Source: Paraglaciecola sp. 20A4
Lineage (GTDB): Bacteria; Pseudomonadota; Gammaproteobacteria; Enterobacterales; Alteromonadaceae
Direction of reading: 5' to 3'
Assembly (NCBI RefSeq): GCF_011378905.1
Contig: NZ_WTPY01000006.1
Span: 202,393 to 266,392, forward strand
DNA: 64,000 nt
Part shown: piece by piece, positions 8,279 to 16,196 of the stretch
Layout: each line of letters begins with the position of its first letter
How positions within the stretch are numbered: the first letter of the stretch is position 1
The notes under the pieces: generated by a model
Told to the model about the DNA's origin: nothing
Seen by the model: the letters and a program-made list of their open reading frames with translations, nothing else
Database searches by the model: none
Position numbers and translations under genes: made by a program

Positions 8279-8902
8279 ATGATTGCTGTTTTGACAGGGG
8301 ATTTAGTTGACTCGACAAATATGTCGCGCCAAGATTATCAACTGGCGGTTAGGTTGATGGAGGATTATATTCAAGCTTGTCAAAAGCGTTTCGATGTACG
8401 AGGTGAAATATACCGAGGAGATGCAATACAACTGATTTTCAGCCAGCCTCAATATGCTATGCGCATCGCGATTGAATTGAAAAGCTTACTTATTTCAGCA
8501 CCAAATGCAACAAAGCCCATCGGGATTACCTTGTCTATTGGTCTGGGAGAACAACTGATTGAAGGTAGCACACCAAGCGTATCTCAAGGCTCTGCTTTTA
8601 CATTATCAGGAAGAGGGTTAGATATAACGCCTAGCGGCCATATGAGTTTACATCATGAGGGAGGGGACTTTTATGATGCCCTTGTATTAGCTACGCAGTT
8701 TCTGGATCATCTATTGTGCTCTCATACGCAAATACAATCTAACGTGTTGTACCACTACTTACTGGCGAATTACCCGACGCATTCGCAGTTGGCAACAGCT
8801 TTGGGCACGAGTCAGCAAAATGTGACAAAGCACTTGACCCGAATGGGTGCTGAGCTAGTTAAGCAGTATTTAACCTTATACGAGGCCAAGGTGAACAATT
8901 AA
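8279..8902 (+). CDS. SatD-family protein with C-terminal helix-turn-helix
   Basis: About 207 residues from the ATG at 8279, chosen because AAAGG (8266-8270) lies 8 bases upstream; a GTG at 8270 is in frame but too close to it. The N terminus (MIAVLTGDLVDS) and the YRGDAIQLIF segment are typical of the SatD family. The order (hydrophobic strand, Gly-Asp, later RGDAIQ) recalls nucleotide-cyclase-like folds, but this is only a resemblance. The C terminus (residues about 165-195, LATALGTSQQNVTKHLTRMG) has the form of a DNA-binding helix-turn-helix. Its stop overlaps the next start by one base (TAATG), so it forms an operon with the DUF3307 membrane protein. Function is unknown. Confidence 0.75.
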   Translation: MIAVLTGDLVDSTNMSRQDYQLAVRLMEDYIQACQKRFDVRGEIYRGDAIQLIFSQPQYAMRIAIELKSLLISAPNATKPIGITLSIGLGEQLIEGSTPSVSQGSAFTLSGRGLDITPSGHMSLHHEGGDFYDALVLATQFLDHLLCSHTQIQSNVLYHYLLANYPTHSQLATALGTSQQNVTKHLTRMGAELVKQYLTLYEAKVNN

Positions 8903-9627
8903 TGGAATTATTTTTATTGATGATCGTCGCCCATATATTAGGTGATTTTTATATTCAAAAAGATGCTTGGGTAACATGCAGGAAACGTCATCATCTGGCC
9001 TCTTGGGGATTACTCAAACATGTACTGTCACATGTTTTACTATTGATTATATGTATGTGGATTGGTGGGGCGCTGAATGGACAAGGATTAATTGCCGTTG
9101 TCTTGATAGGTTTTTCCCATCTGCTAATTGATCTATGGAAGTCTTATAAAACCGATAGTATGTATTACTTTTTATTGGATCAGGGACTTCATATATTGGT
9201 CCTTTTTATCGCTTGGTCGGTAGTGTCAGGTTTTACCTTAGCTGATATTAAAACTCAGCTGTTACTGGTGCTTCAGGTAAAATATTTAGCAGTCGGTTGT
9301 GCTTATGTGATTGCCTGTCGCCCAGCATCAATTGCAATTTCTGTGGCATTGGGCAGTTATACAGAACAACTGGCTGACAAACAGTCTGGACTGGCTTCTG
9401 CTGGGCGCTGGATAGGTTACTTGGAACGTTGCTTAATTATCTCATTTATCTTAATTGGTCAATTTGCAGGGGTGGGTTTTTTACTTGCCGCCAAAACAAT
9501 TTTTCGCTTTGGCGATTTGACTAAGGAAAAGGACATGAAGTTAACTGAGTATATGATGCTGGGCACTTTATTGAGTTTTTCGTGTGCTTTGTTATTGGGT
9601 TGGTGGGTCAATAGAAGTGTATTCTAA
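8902..9627 (+). CDS. DUF3307 membrane protein
   Basis: A 241-residue integral membrane protein, about six hydrophobic segments, beginning with the DUF3307 signature LLMIVAHILGDFYIQ and a second conserved element FSHLLIDLWK. The recurring His and Asp residues within membrane helices (AHILGDF, KHVLSHV, SHLLIDL, DQGLHIL) are characteristic of the family and could form an intramembrane metal site, by inference. Its start overlaps the SatD stop, and SatD plus DUF3307 pairs occur together in other bacteria. This suggests a soluble sensor or regulator working with a membrane partner. No function is established. Confidence 0.8.
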   Translation: MELFLLMIVAHILGDFYIQKDAWVTCRKRHHLASWGLLKHVLSHVLLLIICMWIGGALNGQGLIAVVLIGFSHLLIDLWKSYKTDSMYYFLLDQGLHILVLFIAWSVVSGFTLADIKTQLLLVLQVKYLAVGCAYVIACRPASIAISVALGSYTEQLADKQSGLASAGRWIGYLERCLIISFILIGQFAGVGFLLAAKTIFRFGDLTKEKDMKLTEYMMLGTLLSFSCALLLGWWVNRSVF

Positions 9628-9642
9628 TTTTTAACACGAAAA

Positions 9643-9954
9643 CTAAAGTGTTAATGAAATACTCAGTATTCTACGTTCGCCCTTTTCAATACGCGTCACG
9701 CTATGTTCATATTTATCTGGCCTGAACAAATAAACGCGTCCAAAAAGATTTAGAATGCATTTCTGACAGCGAAAAACCCCTCCAATTTGAGGCTGTTTCA
9801 AGACGATATTGAACTTGTAATATTTACCGTTGGGTACGGGATCAATGTGCGTCATCACCTTATGCTGATTAGGGTAAGTGACTAAGTATGCCGAGATAGA
9901 CTTAGACGTAAATAATACCTTGTTACGAACGCGAGCGAGCAAAATGTACTCCAT
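9643..9954 (-). CDS. Very short 2OG-Fe(II) oxygenase-like protein
   Basis: A 103-residue protein with the minimal pattern of an iron/2-oxoglutarate dioxygenase core: HID at residues 36-38 (HxD), a second His in YEHSV (H84), and Arg at 94-95 followed by ILSIS. The stretch between them, YYKFNIVLKQPQIGGVF, fits the double-stranded beta-helix strands seen in prolyl-hydroxylase-like enzymes. At this length it would be little more than the jelly-roll core. Substrate is unknown. A terminator lies between it and the upstream cyclase gene, so it has its own promoter. Assignment rests on motif spacing only. Confidence 0.5.
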   Translation of the reverse strand: MEYILLARVRNKVLFTSKSISAYLVTYPNQHKVMTHIDPVPNGKYYKFNIVLKQPQIGGVFRCQKCILNLFGRVYLFRPDKYEHSVTRIEKGERRILSISLTL

Positions 9955-9966
9955 AACTAAATAGTT

Positions 9967-10003
9967 AAAAAGCGATTATAACATGCAGTAATAATCGCTT
10001 TTT
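9967..10003. terminator. Intrinsic terminator, 13-bp stem
   Basis: Left arm aaaaagcgattat at 9967-9979 and right arm ataatcgcttttt at 9991-10003 form a perfect 13-bp stem with an 11-base loop. A-rich and T-rich flanks allow termination on either strand; on the minus strand it ends the diguanylate cyclase transcript. Confidence 0.8.
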
Positions 10004-10047
10004 AATATACTCAACTCTTAACTAGAACGATCGCTACTAAGTTAGTA

Positions 10048-11532
10048 CTAGCTTGCAAACACTCGTACACAACTTTTTCCCGCGTGCTTCGCCTCGTATA
10101 GCGCATCATCAGCCACCTTGATCAGGCGCTCCAAAGAGCGGGGGGTAGGCGAATATGTCACACCAAAACTCGCTGAGATAAACATATTAATCTTGTCTAT
10201 AGACAGAGGATGACTAGCAATCATAGAGCACGTTCGCTGGGCTATGATACGTGCTTCTTCCAGTTTAGTTGACGGAAGTAAAATAACAAATTCTTCCCCT
10301 CCCCAGCGCGCGATAGCATCGTACTCACGTAATTCATTTTGTAGTAACTGGGCGATTCTAATCAGTACCTTGTCACCTATATTATGGCCGTAGGTATCGT
10401 TGATTTTCTTAAAGTTATCAGCGTCTACCATGATCAGGCTGGCTTCTTGATTCGCTCGGACAATTTTATCAAAACGCCATTGAATATGCGCTCGATTATG
10501 CAGTTGAGTGAGAGGGTCAAGTTGATGTTTTTTAGCTGACTCACGTTCAAAAAAGCGGATGACCAAGTGCGCGCCAACAAAAACTATAAAGATAATCAAC
10601 ACGAGCAAAGAGGTATGATTAGTAAACGCCTCGGTACTGGCATCTTTACGCGACGACAACGGAGTTAATATGTACATTTTCCAGCGCAGCACTTTGATAT
10701 CAATTTGCGCAATCAAGCTCGCGTTGCCGAGTGTTTTAACAATAATATTATTTAGGCTAGGTAAGGCTTGTTGCTCTGGGGTTAATGCTTGAAACCAAGG
10801 TAACTGTTTGACCTGTAAGATACGCTTGCCGTTTGCAAGTAACTTTGGATCAGATGCCAAAACTATATCTTGTTTGTTATCCACAAATACAAAGTCATAA
10901 CCAAATGAGTCTTTGTATCTATCAAAAGCATCTAAGAATGTTTTTAAACGTTTACCAACGCCTATAAAACCGAGGAATTGTCCTTGGTCATTAAACACTT
11001 TGACGTCGAAATAGATATGCACATCTTGTCGATTACCTAGCGCTGCGGCCACATTTAGTGGTTGTTCTTTAACGCGAAAGTACCATTCTACTTCACCTTC
11101 CTTTAAAGCCAGTGTTGTACCGTTAGAGTTGTACTGAGTACGGCTGTTTTCACTGGCCACAAAAAAGGTCATGTTATAATCCATTGACATGCGCTCAACT
11201 AAAGCAAGTAGAGCACTATCGTCAATCGTATCGGCACTCATTAAATTACGGAGTGTTTGTGTATTGGCAATAACTTGCGCGGTATGTAAAGGTTTGACCA
11301 ATTCTTCGGTAATTAAATCGAAGGCGGGTGACATAGATTGTTGTTGAAGACGGCTTTGTTCTTCCACTGAATCGGATAAGGTAAAGTAGCCACTGACGCC
11401 AACAGCAATAGCCATAATAAACAACATGATGGGCACTTTGAAGCCAAAAAGGGGCAAGCTACTTCGATTGTGTGTGCTCAACAGTAAAATCCGAGATAAA
11501 AACAGGTAGCAGATACTACGTGTTCTTACCAC
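10048..11532 (-). CDS. Membrane diguanylate cyclase with periplasmic sensor domain
   Basis: A 494-residue GGDEF protein that makes c-di-GMP from two GTP. A first membrane helix lies at about residues 30-52, a second at about 307-330, and the 250 residues between them form a periplasmic Cache-like sensor with FVASENSRTQYNS and FLGFIGVGKRL. The cytoplasmic part has DPLTQLHNRAH, the active-site GGEEF at 411-415 and an RxxD inhibitory site (REYD) five residues upstream, so it is probably active and product-inhibited. The frame begins with GTG without a clear ribosome binding site; an internal start just before the first membrane helix is possible. It follows the glycosyltransferase and second cyclase on the minus strand. 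Confidence 0.92.
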   Translation of the reverse strand: MVRTRSICYLFLSRILLLSTHNRSSLPLFGFKVPIMLFIMAIAVGVSGYFTLSDSVEEQSRLQQQSMSPAFDLITEELVKPLHTAQVIANTQTLRNLMSADTIDDSALLALVERMSMDYNMTFFVASENSRTQYNSNGTTLALKEGEVEWYFRVKEQPLNVAAALGNRQDVHIYFDVKVFNDQGQFLGFIGVGKRLKTFLDAFDRYKDSFGYDFVFVDNKQDIVLASDPKLLANGKRILQVKQLPWFQALTPEQQALPSLNNIIVKTLGNASLIAQIDIKVLRWKMYILTPLSSRKDASTEAFTNHTSLLVLIIFIVFVGAHLVIRFFERESAKKHQLDPLTQLHNRAHIQWRFDKIVRANQEASLIMVDADNFKKINDTYGHNIGDKVLIRIAQLLQNELREYDAIARWGGEEFVILLPSTKLEEARIIAQRTCSMIASHPLSIDKINMFISASFGVTYSPTPRSLERLIKVADDALYEAKHAGKSCVRVFAS

Positions 11533-11614
11533 CTATTTGAATACCATTTTAGTGGTAGATTTTGAATAAAAAACAGCCGAAATTTAGCACCATTATTTAT
11601 GATGTATTATTACC

Positions 11615-12853
11615 TCACGAATATTTGTTTTTGGCCTCAATCCATTGGGCCATATATTGGGTACTTTTATGTTGATGGTGTTGCAACATACTGCCGGTGA
11701 AGTTTTTTAGGCGATGTTCAGGTAAGTTTCTTTTTAATTGTTGTAGCTGATTAATAAGAGCAGGTCCAATACGTCGTTTATCAAAACGCGCCAATGCTTT
11801 GTTGGCTTTTATTTGCGCGCTATGCCACAGCGCCTGATCACGGTATAAAGTAATGGCTTGGTTAGCAATCTCTTGGGCGCTATTGGCTACCAAGCCCGGC
11901 CAATCTGCTTCATTGCACATGCCTTCAGTACCAATCGATGTTGTTACGCTAGGCGTTTTACACAGCATAGCTTGTGCAAGTTTACCCTTGATACCAGCAC
12001 CAAAGCGTAGAGGGGCCAAGCAAATACGTGCTTCGCTCATCACTGCCTTAGCATCCTCTGCCCAACCTTTAATATAGAAACCCTGTTTAGGGTTGTGTAA
12101 TTGGGTCGCTTTAGGCGGTGGGTATGCGCCATACACATGTAATTCTGCAGCAGGTAGGGCTTGTTTTATGCGTGGCCATATTTCCGCTTTAAGCCACAAT
12201 ACCGCATTCCAATTAGGTTCATGGCGAAAATTACCTATGCTAATAAAATGCTGTCGCTGTGAAAATGTTTTGCTACCGATTTGCGTGTCTATATTGACGA
12301 TATCAAGCATAAAAGGACAATGGTAAAGCAGAAAATCTGGCACGTTAAAGGTATCAATTAATAACGCGAGTTCATAATCGGAAATAATCAACGTTAAATC
12401 ACAGCGGTAAATTGACGCCACCTCACGCAGCGCTATATCGCTTTTTAAATCGCTTTCAGTTACTGACCGGGTTTGTTTCAACGCCTGATGGCGAGCATTT
12501 CGTAAGCTGTGCATGTCTTCTGTATCAAGCACTCGCAGTGCATTGGGGCAATGTTTAGCGACTCGCCAACCAAACTGCTCTTCTAGCATAAAGCGATCAA
12601 ATAACACCATATCGGGTGCCTGAGACAAAATAAAGTCGTCAAAACTAGAACAGTTTAGCGTGATACTGTGCTCACTAATCCCTAAGTGGGTGAGATCTAT
12701 TTTATGCTCGCCTTGAAGCGCTGGACTCGCAAAGCTGACTGACCAACCCTGTTCGAGAAAAAGCGTTAACAAGCTCATCATATGCTGACCTGCTGCTGAT
12801 GAATTTGGCTCTGGCCAAACGTAGCCGATGACTAATACCTGTTGAATTGACAT
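11615..12853 (-). CDS. Glycosyltransferase, group 1 (GT-B fold)
   Basis: About 412 residues from ATG 12853. The N terminus (QQVLVIGYVWPEPNSSAAG) and the C-terminal half (FISIGNFRHEPNWNAVLWL, LHVYGAYPP, CLAPLRFGAGIKGKLAQAML, TSIGTEGM) show the two Rossmann halves of a GT-B enzyme; the RFGAGIKGK loop with downstream Glu fits nucleotide-sugar binding of GT4-like enzymes. A longer frame overlaps the upstream cyclase, but the first residues match no family member, so I use the internal start 4 bases after the cyclase stop. That spacing suggests coupled translation with the diguanylate cyclase. The acceptor is unknown; a surface glycan is likely. Confidence 0.85.
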   Translation of the reverse strand: MSIQQVLVIGYVWPEPNSSAAGQHMMSLLTLFLEQGWSVSFASPALQGEHKIDLTHLGISEHSITLNCSSFDDFILSQAPDMVLFDRFMLEEQFGWRVAKHCPNALRVLDTEDMHSLRNARHQALKQTRSVTESDLKSDIALREVASIYRCDLTLIISDYELALLIDTFNVPDFLLYHCPFMLDIVNIDTQIGSKTFSQRQHFISIGNFRHEPNWNAVLWLKAEIWPRIKQALPAAELHVYGAYPPPKATQLHNPKQGFYIKGWAEDAKAVMSEARICLAPLRFGAGIKGKLAQAMLCKTPSVTTSIGTEGMCNEADWPGLVANSAQEIANQAITLYRDQALWHSAQIKANKALARFDKRRIGPALINQLQQLKRNLPEHRLKNFTGSMLQHHQHKSTQYMAQWIEAKNKYS

Positions 12854-12857
12854 AGAG

Positions 12858-14114
12858 TTATCCGGGTTGAGACGCCAGTTGAACGCAGTTTCGGCCCGCT
12901 TTTTTGGCCGCATATAAGGCGATGTCAGCTTGCTTCATTATATCGCTGAACTGACTGTTTTGTTTGTTGCGTTGGGCAATACCAAAGCTGGCGGTAATCT
13001 TAACTGTTTTTCCTTGAGATTGATTGCTCGTGGAACGTTTCGGGGCTTTTTTAGGGCGAGGTTTATCCCGTAAAGCAATTGGATAATCGGCTATTAGCTG
13101 ACGTAGTTGTTCAATAAAGGGCAGGACTTCTTGCGGCGATTTACGGGGGAATATTAATACGAATTCTTCCCCTCCATAGCGGAAAGCCTTGCCGCCACCG
13201 CTAACTTTATTTAAACGACTCGCCACAAGCCTTAGCACTTCGTCACCCACGTCATGTCCATATGTGTCATTAAACGTTTTAAAATGGTCGATATCGGCCA
13301 TCACTACAACATATTTTCGCCCGAGCGTATTGACGTATTGCATTAGAGCACGACGCGACGCAATCGTGGTGAGCTCATCTTTAAATGCCATATTGAAGCT
13401 GTCTTTTAATATGGCATATAGAAAACTCGTCGCTAGTGTTAGCGTTAACACGTTGTGCAATTCAAATTGTGCATACGCTGGCATCATGGCAACCAGGACA
13501 ACACTAAGTAGCAGAGCGCCGTGGTTATTGTCAGAGATGGAGATAAATCTTAGAAAGCAAAGCGTTAGCATTAAATACACGATTAACCATTCAAACGGGG
13601 TATATAGCGCATTTAATCGAGGATCAATATTATTGGCAAAAGTATATATTGGGCTAATTAGGTTTTGTGTAGCGAGCGGCAAATAGCTCAGCGTTACCCA
13701 GCTAAATCCACCAATAAGTATTATTTTCACCAGTGTAATGGCCAAATTATATAGCGAGAACCCATTGTCTTTCGCAAAGCTCAAATAACTCAATAGCATT
13801 AATGTTATTAGCAGAAAACGGCTGGAAAATTCAGTTGAAATGGCTATTTTCCCATGTGTAAAAAACAGTAACAAAGCAAGCAAAATACAGCACCAAAACA
13901 ATCGGCTACGGCCAAACAACAATGCAACGACACCGGCAACCGCTAATGCTGAGTACCCAATCCAGGGTAGTGGAACGAACCAGTCGACTAATAACGAAGG
14001 TTGGGTTGCTACGAAATAAATAACAACAATTAACAGCGCTGCATAAACAAAGATATGGCGTAGAATATTGTGCAAATGGATCAAAGTGTCAGGCTCAAGC
14101 TTGGCGTAAACCAT
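12858..14114 (-). CDS. Multi-pass membrane diguanylate cyclase with basic insertion
   Basis: A 418-residue protein with six or seven hydrophobic segments in the first 230 residues and a C-terminal GGDEF domain (ASRRALMQY, ADIDHFKTFNDTYGHDVGD, GGEEF at residues 314-318, ITASFGIAQ). The active-site motif is intact, but the position of the RxxD inhibitory site is occupied by a glycine-rich stretch (VSGGGK), so product inhibition is probably absent. Inside the domain, around residues 346-368, there is a Lys/Arg/Pro-rich insertion (DKPRPKKAPKRSTSNQSQGK) not usual for this fold. It is followed after 4 bases by the glycosyltransferase, suggesting one operon. Confidence 0.9.
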   Translation of the reverse strand: MVYAKLEPDTLIHLHNILRHIFVYAALLIVVIYFVATQPSLLVDWFVPLPWIGYSALAVAGVVALLFGRSRLFWCCILLALLLFFTHGKIAISTEFSSRFLLITLMLLSYLSFAKDNGFSLYNLAITLVKIILIGGFSWVTLSYLPLATQNLISPIYTFANNIDPRLNALYTPFEWLIVYLMLTLCFLRFISISDNNHGALLLSVVLVAMMPAYAQFELHNVLTLTLATSFLYAILKDSFNMAFKDELTTIASRRALMQYVNTLGRKYVVVMADIDHFKTFNDTYGHDVGDEVLRLVASRLNKVSGGGKAFRYGGEEFVLIFPRKSPQEVLPFIEQLRQLIADYPIALRDKPRPKKAPKRSTSNQSQGKTVKITASFGIAQRNKQNSQFSDIMKQADIALYAAKKAGRNCVQLASQPG

Positions 14115-14204
14115 TATTGTATGGAATTTTTGCTTGTTTCATAAGAGCATGTGTTAATTTGGAGCAAATTAAATGAATATTATCAATCTGTTAAAAGGAG
14201 CCGT

Positions 14205-15257
14205 ATGTCGTCTCATGTAATTTTTGGCGCCGGACTAATTGGCAGCTATATCGGTGCGTGTATGCATCAATTGGGCGTAAATGTAGCGTTAGTTTGCCGT
14301 CCTGCGATTAAACATAAATTGTTATCGGAGGTAACGCTAACTGATTACCAAGAAAATTATGCAAATGTTACAGGACTTAACTTTTTAGATATTGATGTTT
14401 TAGCGCGTCTTAAGCCCAACCAATTAGAGTGTGATTTCCTGTGGCTGACGGTAAAGTGTCACGGCGTAGCGCAAGCGGTACGAGATATCGCGCCATTAGT
14501 GAGCGATAAAACGGTCATTCTATGTTGCCAAAATGGCTTAGGTTCAGAAAAGCCAGTTCAGAATGCCTTTCCTAATAACGTGGTGTTACGCGTTATGGTG
14601 CCGTTTAATGTTGTTGAACTAAAAACGGGGCACTTGCATCGTGGTTCACAAGGTCAGTTAACCATTGAGCAAACAACTAACGGGCAAGTCAGTGAAACCT
14701 TGCAAAAAATACTTAATAGCGCTTTGTTACCTGTCGCACTTACTCATGATATGCAGGCACTATTGTGGGCAAAGCTTCAATTAAACTTGGGGAATAGTAT
14801 TAACGCTTTGGCTGACATTCCGGTAAAAAATATGCTGCAGCAGCGTGGATATCGCCTTGTTATTGCTACTCTTATGCGGGAGCTGTTGGCGGTAACGAAT
14901 GAGCTTGGAATAGAATTGCCCAAAGTAACCACGTTACCGGCTAAAATGGTGCCCTACGTACTCAAACTTCCGAACTTTCTGTTTACGCTTGTGGCGAATA
15001 AGATGTTAGCCGTCGATCCAAATGTGAGAACGTCAATGTGGTGGGATATGTCGCAAGGGAAACCTACTGAAATCCGTTATCTTAATGGTGCCGTGGTGAG
15101 TGCTGCCGAAAGATTAGGTCAGGAGGCGCCTGCTAATAAACGCATTGTGGCGTTAATAGAGTCTTTGACTAGCACACATGGAGCGAAAAAAGATTTGGCT
15201 TATCTTTCGCGGCCCATAAGTGCTAAACAACTGCAAGACTTGATCCGAAAACCTTAG
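14205..15257 (+). CDS. panE: 2-dehydropantoate 2-reductase family protein
   Basis: About 350 residues from ATG 14205, chosen because AAAAGGAG lies just upstream and the frame then opens with the NADPH-binding strand VIFGAGLIGSYIGA (GxGxxG). Other family marks are VTLTVKCHG-like FLWLTVKCHG, CCQNGLGSEKP, and a C-terminal KLQLNLGNSINALADIP helix carrying the catalytic-type Lys and Asn. PanE reduces ketopantoate to pantoate for coenzyme A synthesis. Many genomes carry several paralogues, so the exact substrate is less certain than the family. The gene is convergent with cysZ, the two stops overlapping by 4 bases. Confidence 0.82.
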   Translation: MSSHVIFGAGLIGSYIGACMHQLGVNVALVCRPAIKHKLLSEVTLTDYQENYANVTGLNFLDIDVLARLKPNQLECDFLWLTVKCHGVAQAVRDIAPLVSDKTVILCCQNGLGSEKPVQNAFPNNVVLRVMVPFNVVELKTGHLHRGSQGQLTIEQTTNGQVSETLQKILNSALLPVALTHDMQALLWAKLQLNLGNSINALADIPVKNMLQQRGYRLVIATLMRELLAVTNELGIELPKVTTLPAKMVPYVLKLPNFLFTLVANKMLAVDPNVRTSMWWDMSQGKPTEIRYLNGAVVSAAERLGQEAPANKRIVALIESLTSTHGAKKDLAYLSRPISAKQLQDLIRKP

Positions 15258-15982
15258 ATTTCACCGTGTAACTTCGGCTTAAGATTGTCTACCCACATGG
15301 CCGTTGCACCACAAATTGCGACGGGCATAACCAAAAAGTTCACGATGGGGATCATCGAAAAAATGCTAACCCCAAAACCAAAGCTAAAACAGTTTGCACG
15401 GCTTTGATTGAGCGTTCTACGCATATCTTTGAAGGATACTTTGTGATTATCGAAGGGGTAGTCACAATATTGAACAGCCATCATCCAGGCGCTAAACAGG
15501 AACCATAACACTTGACCAATCACAGGTAAGATAAAGAACAATAATAGAAAGCCAATAGCGCGCGGCAAATAATAGGTTAGCTTTGAAAATTCACGGCCTA
15601 AAGTGCGAGGAACGTCTTTTAAAACATCCAATACGCCCGTATCCCCTAAATCTTGACCGGTAAGGTGTTTCTCTACTTTCTCGGCCAATAAACCATTAAA
15701 TGGCGCCGCTATCCAGTTAGCTAATGTGCCAAAAATAAGCGCAAAAACTAGTAGAACGCTGATCACGGCTAACGGCCAAATAATGTAGTTTAGTGCGGTT
15801 TTAAGCCAGCCTAACCAGTCGGGGATCAATCCCACCAACCAAATGATTGCGCCATCAATTTGTCCAAAAAGGGCATAGAGTGCGACTGCAAATAAAATTA
15901 GATTCACTGTTAAGGGGATAAATACGAAGCGCTTTAAGCCCTTTGTTTGGATAAGGGAAAAGCCTTGTAGGAAGTAATTCAC
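15254..15982 (-). CDS. cysZ: Sulfate transporter CysZ
   Basis: A 242-residue inner-membrane protein matching CysZ (EI24 family): an N-terminal GFSLIQTKGLKRFVFIPL amphipathic helix, four or more hydrophobic segments, the conserved FNGLLAEKVE, FSKLTYYLPRAI, YCDYPFDNHKVSF and FGFGVSIFSMIPIVNFLVMP. CysZ supports sulfate uptake for cysteine synthesis. The length is close to the E. coli protein (253). The neighbouring genes are not sulfur genes, and smc is divergent from it across 214 bases. Confidence 0.93.
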   Translation of the reverse strand: MNYFLQGFSLIQTKGLKRFVFIPLTVNLILFAVALYALFGQIDGAIIWLVGLIPDWLGWLKTALNYIIWPLAVISVLLVFALIFGTLANWIAAPFNGLLAEKVEKHLTGQDLGDTGVLDVLKDVPRTLGREFSKLTYYLPRAIGFLLLFFILPVIGQVLWFLFSAWMMAVQYCDYPFDNHKVSFKDMRRTLNQSRANCFSFGFGVSIFSMIPIVNFLVMPVAICGATAMWVDNLKPKLHGEI

Positions 15983-16196
15983 GGGTTAACCTCTTTTGTA
16001 TACTAATCGTGCATTTAATTGTCGCTGGCGAATAATTATCTAATACGTTGAATTAATTGGCAAATGTCGATGCAAACTTCAGGTATTATACCGACGAAGT
16101 ACTGTGCAGCAAAACGTCAATTGTTACACGGGGTGAGTTTTGCTACATTTTCACTGTTTCCCATAATAACGATAAACTGGAATCATCTTTTTATTC

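Noticed and set aside
9630..9653. TTAACAC/GTGTTAA hairpin between the DUF3307 and 2OG-like genes
   Set aside because: No T tract on either strand and it overlaps the end of the 2OG-like gene, so it was not called a terminator.
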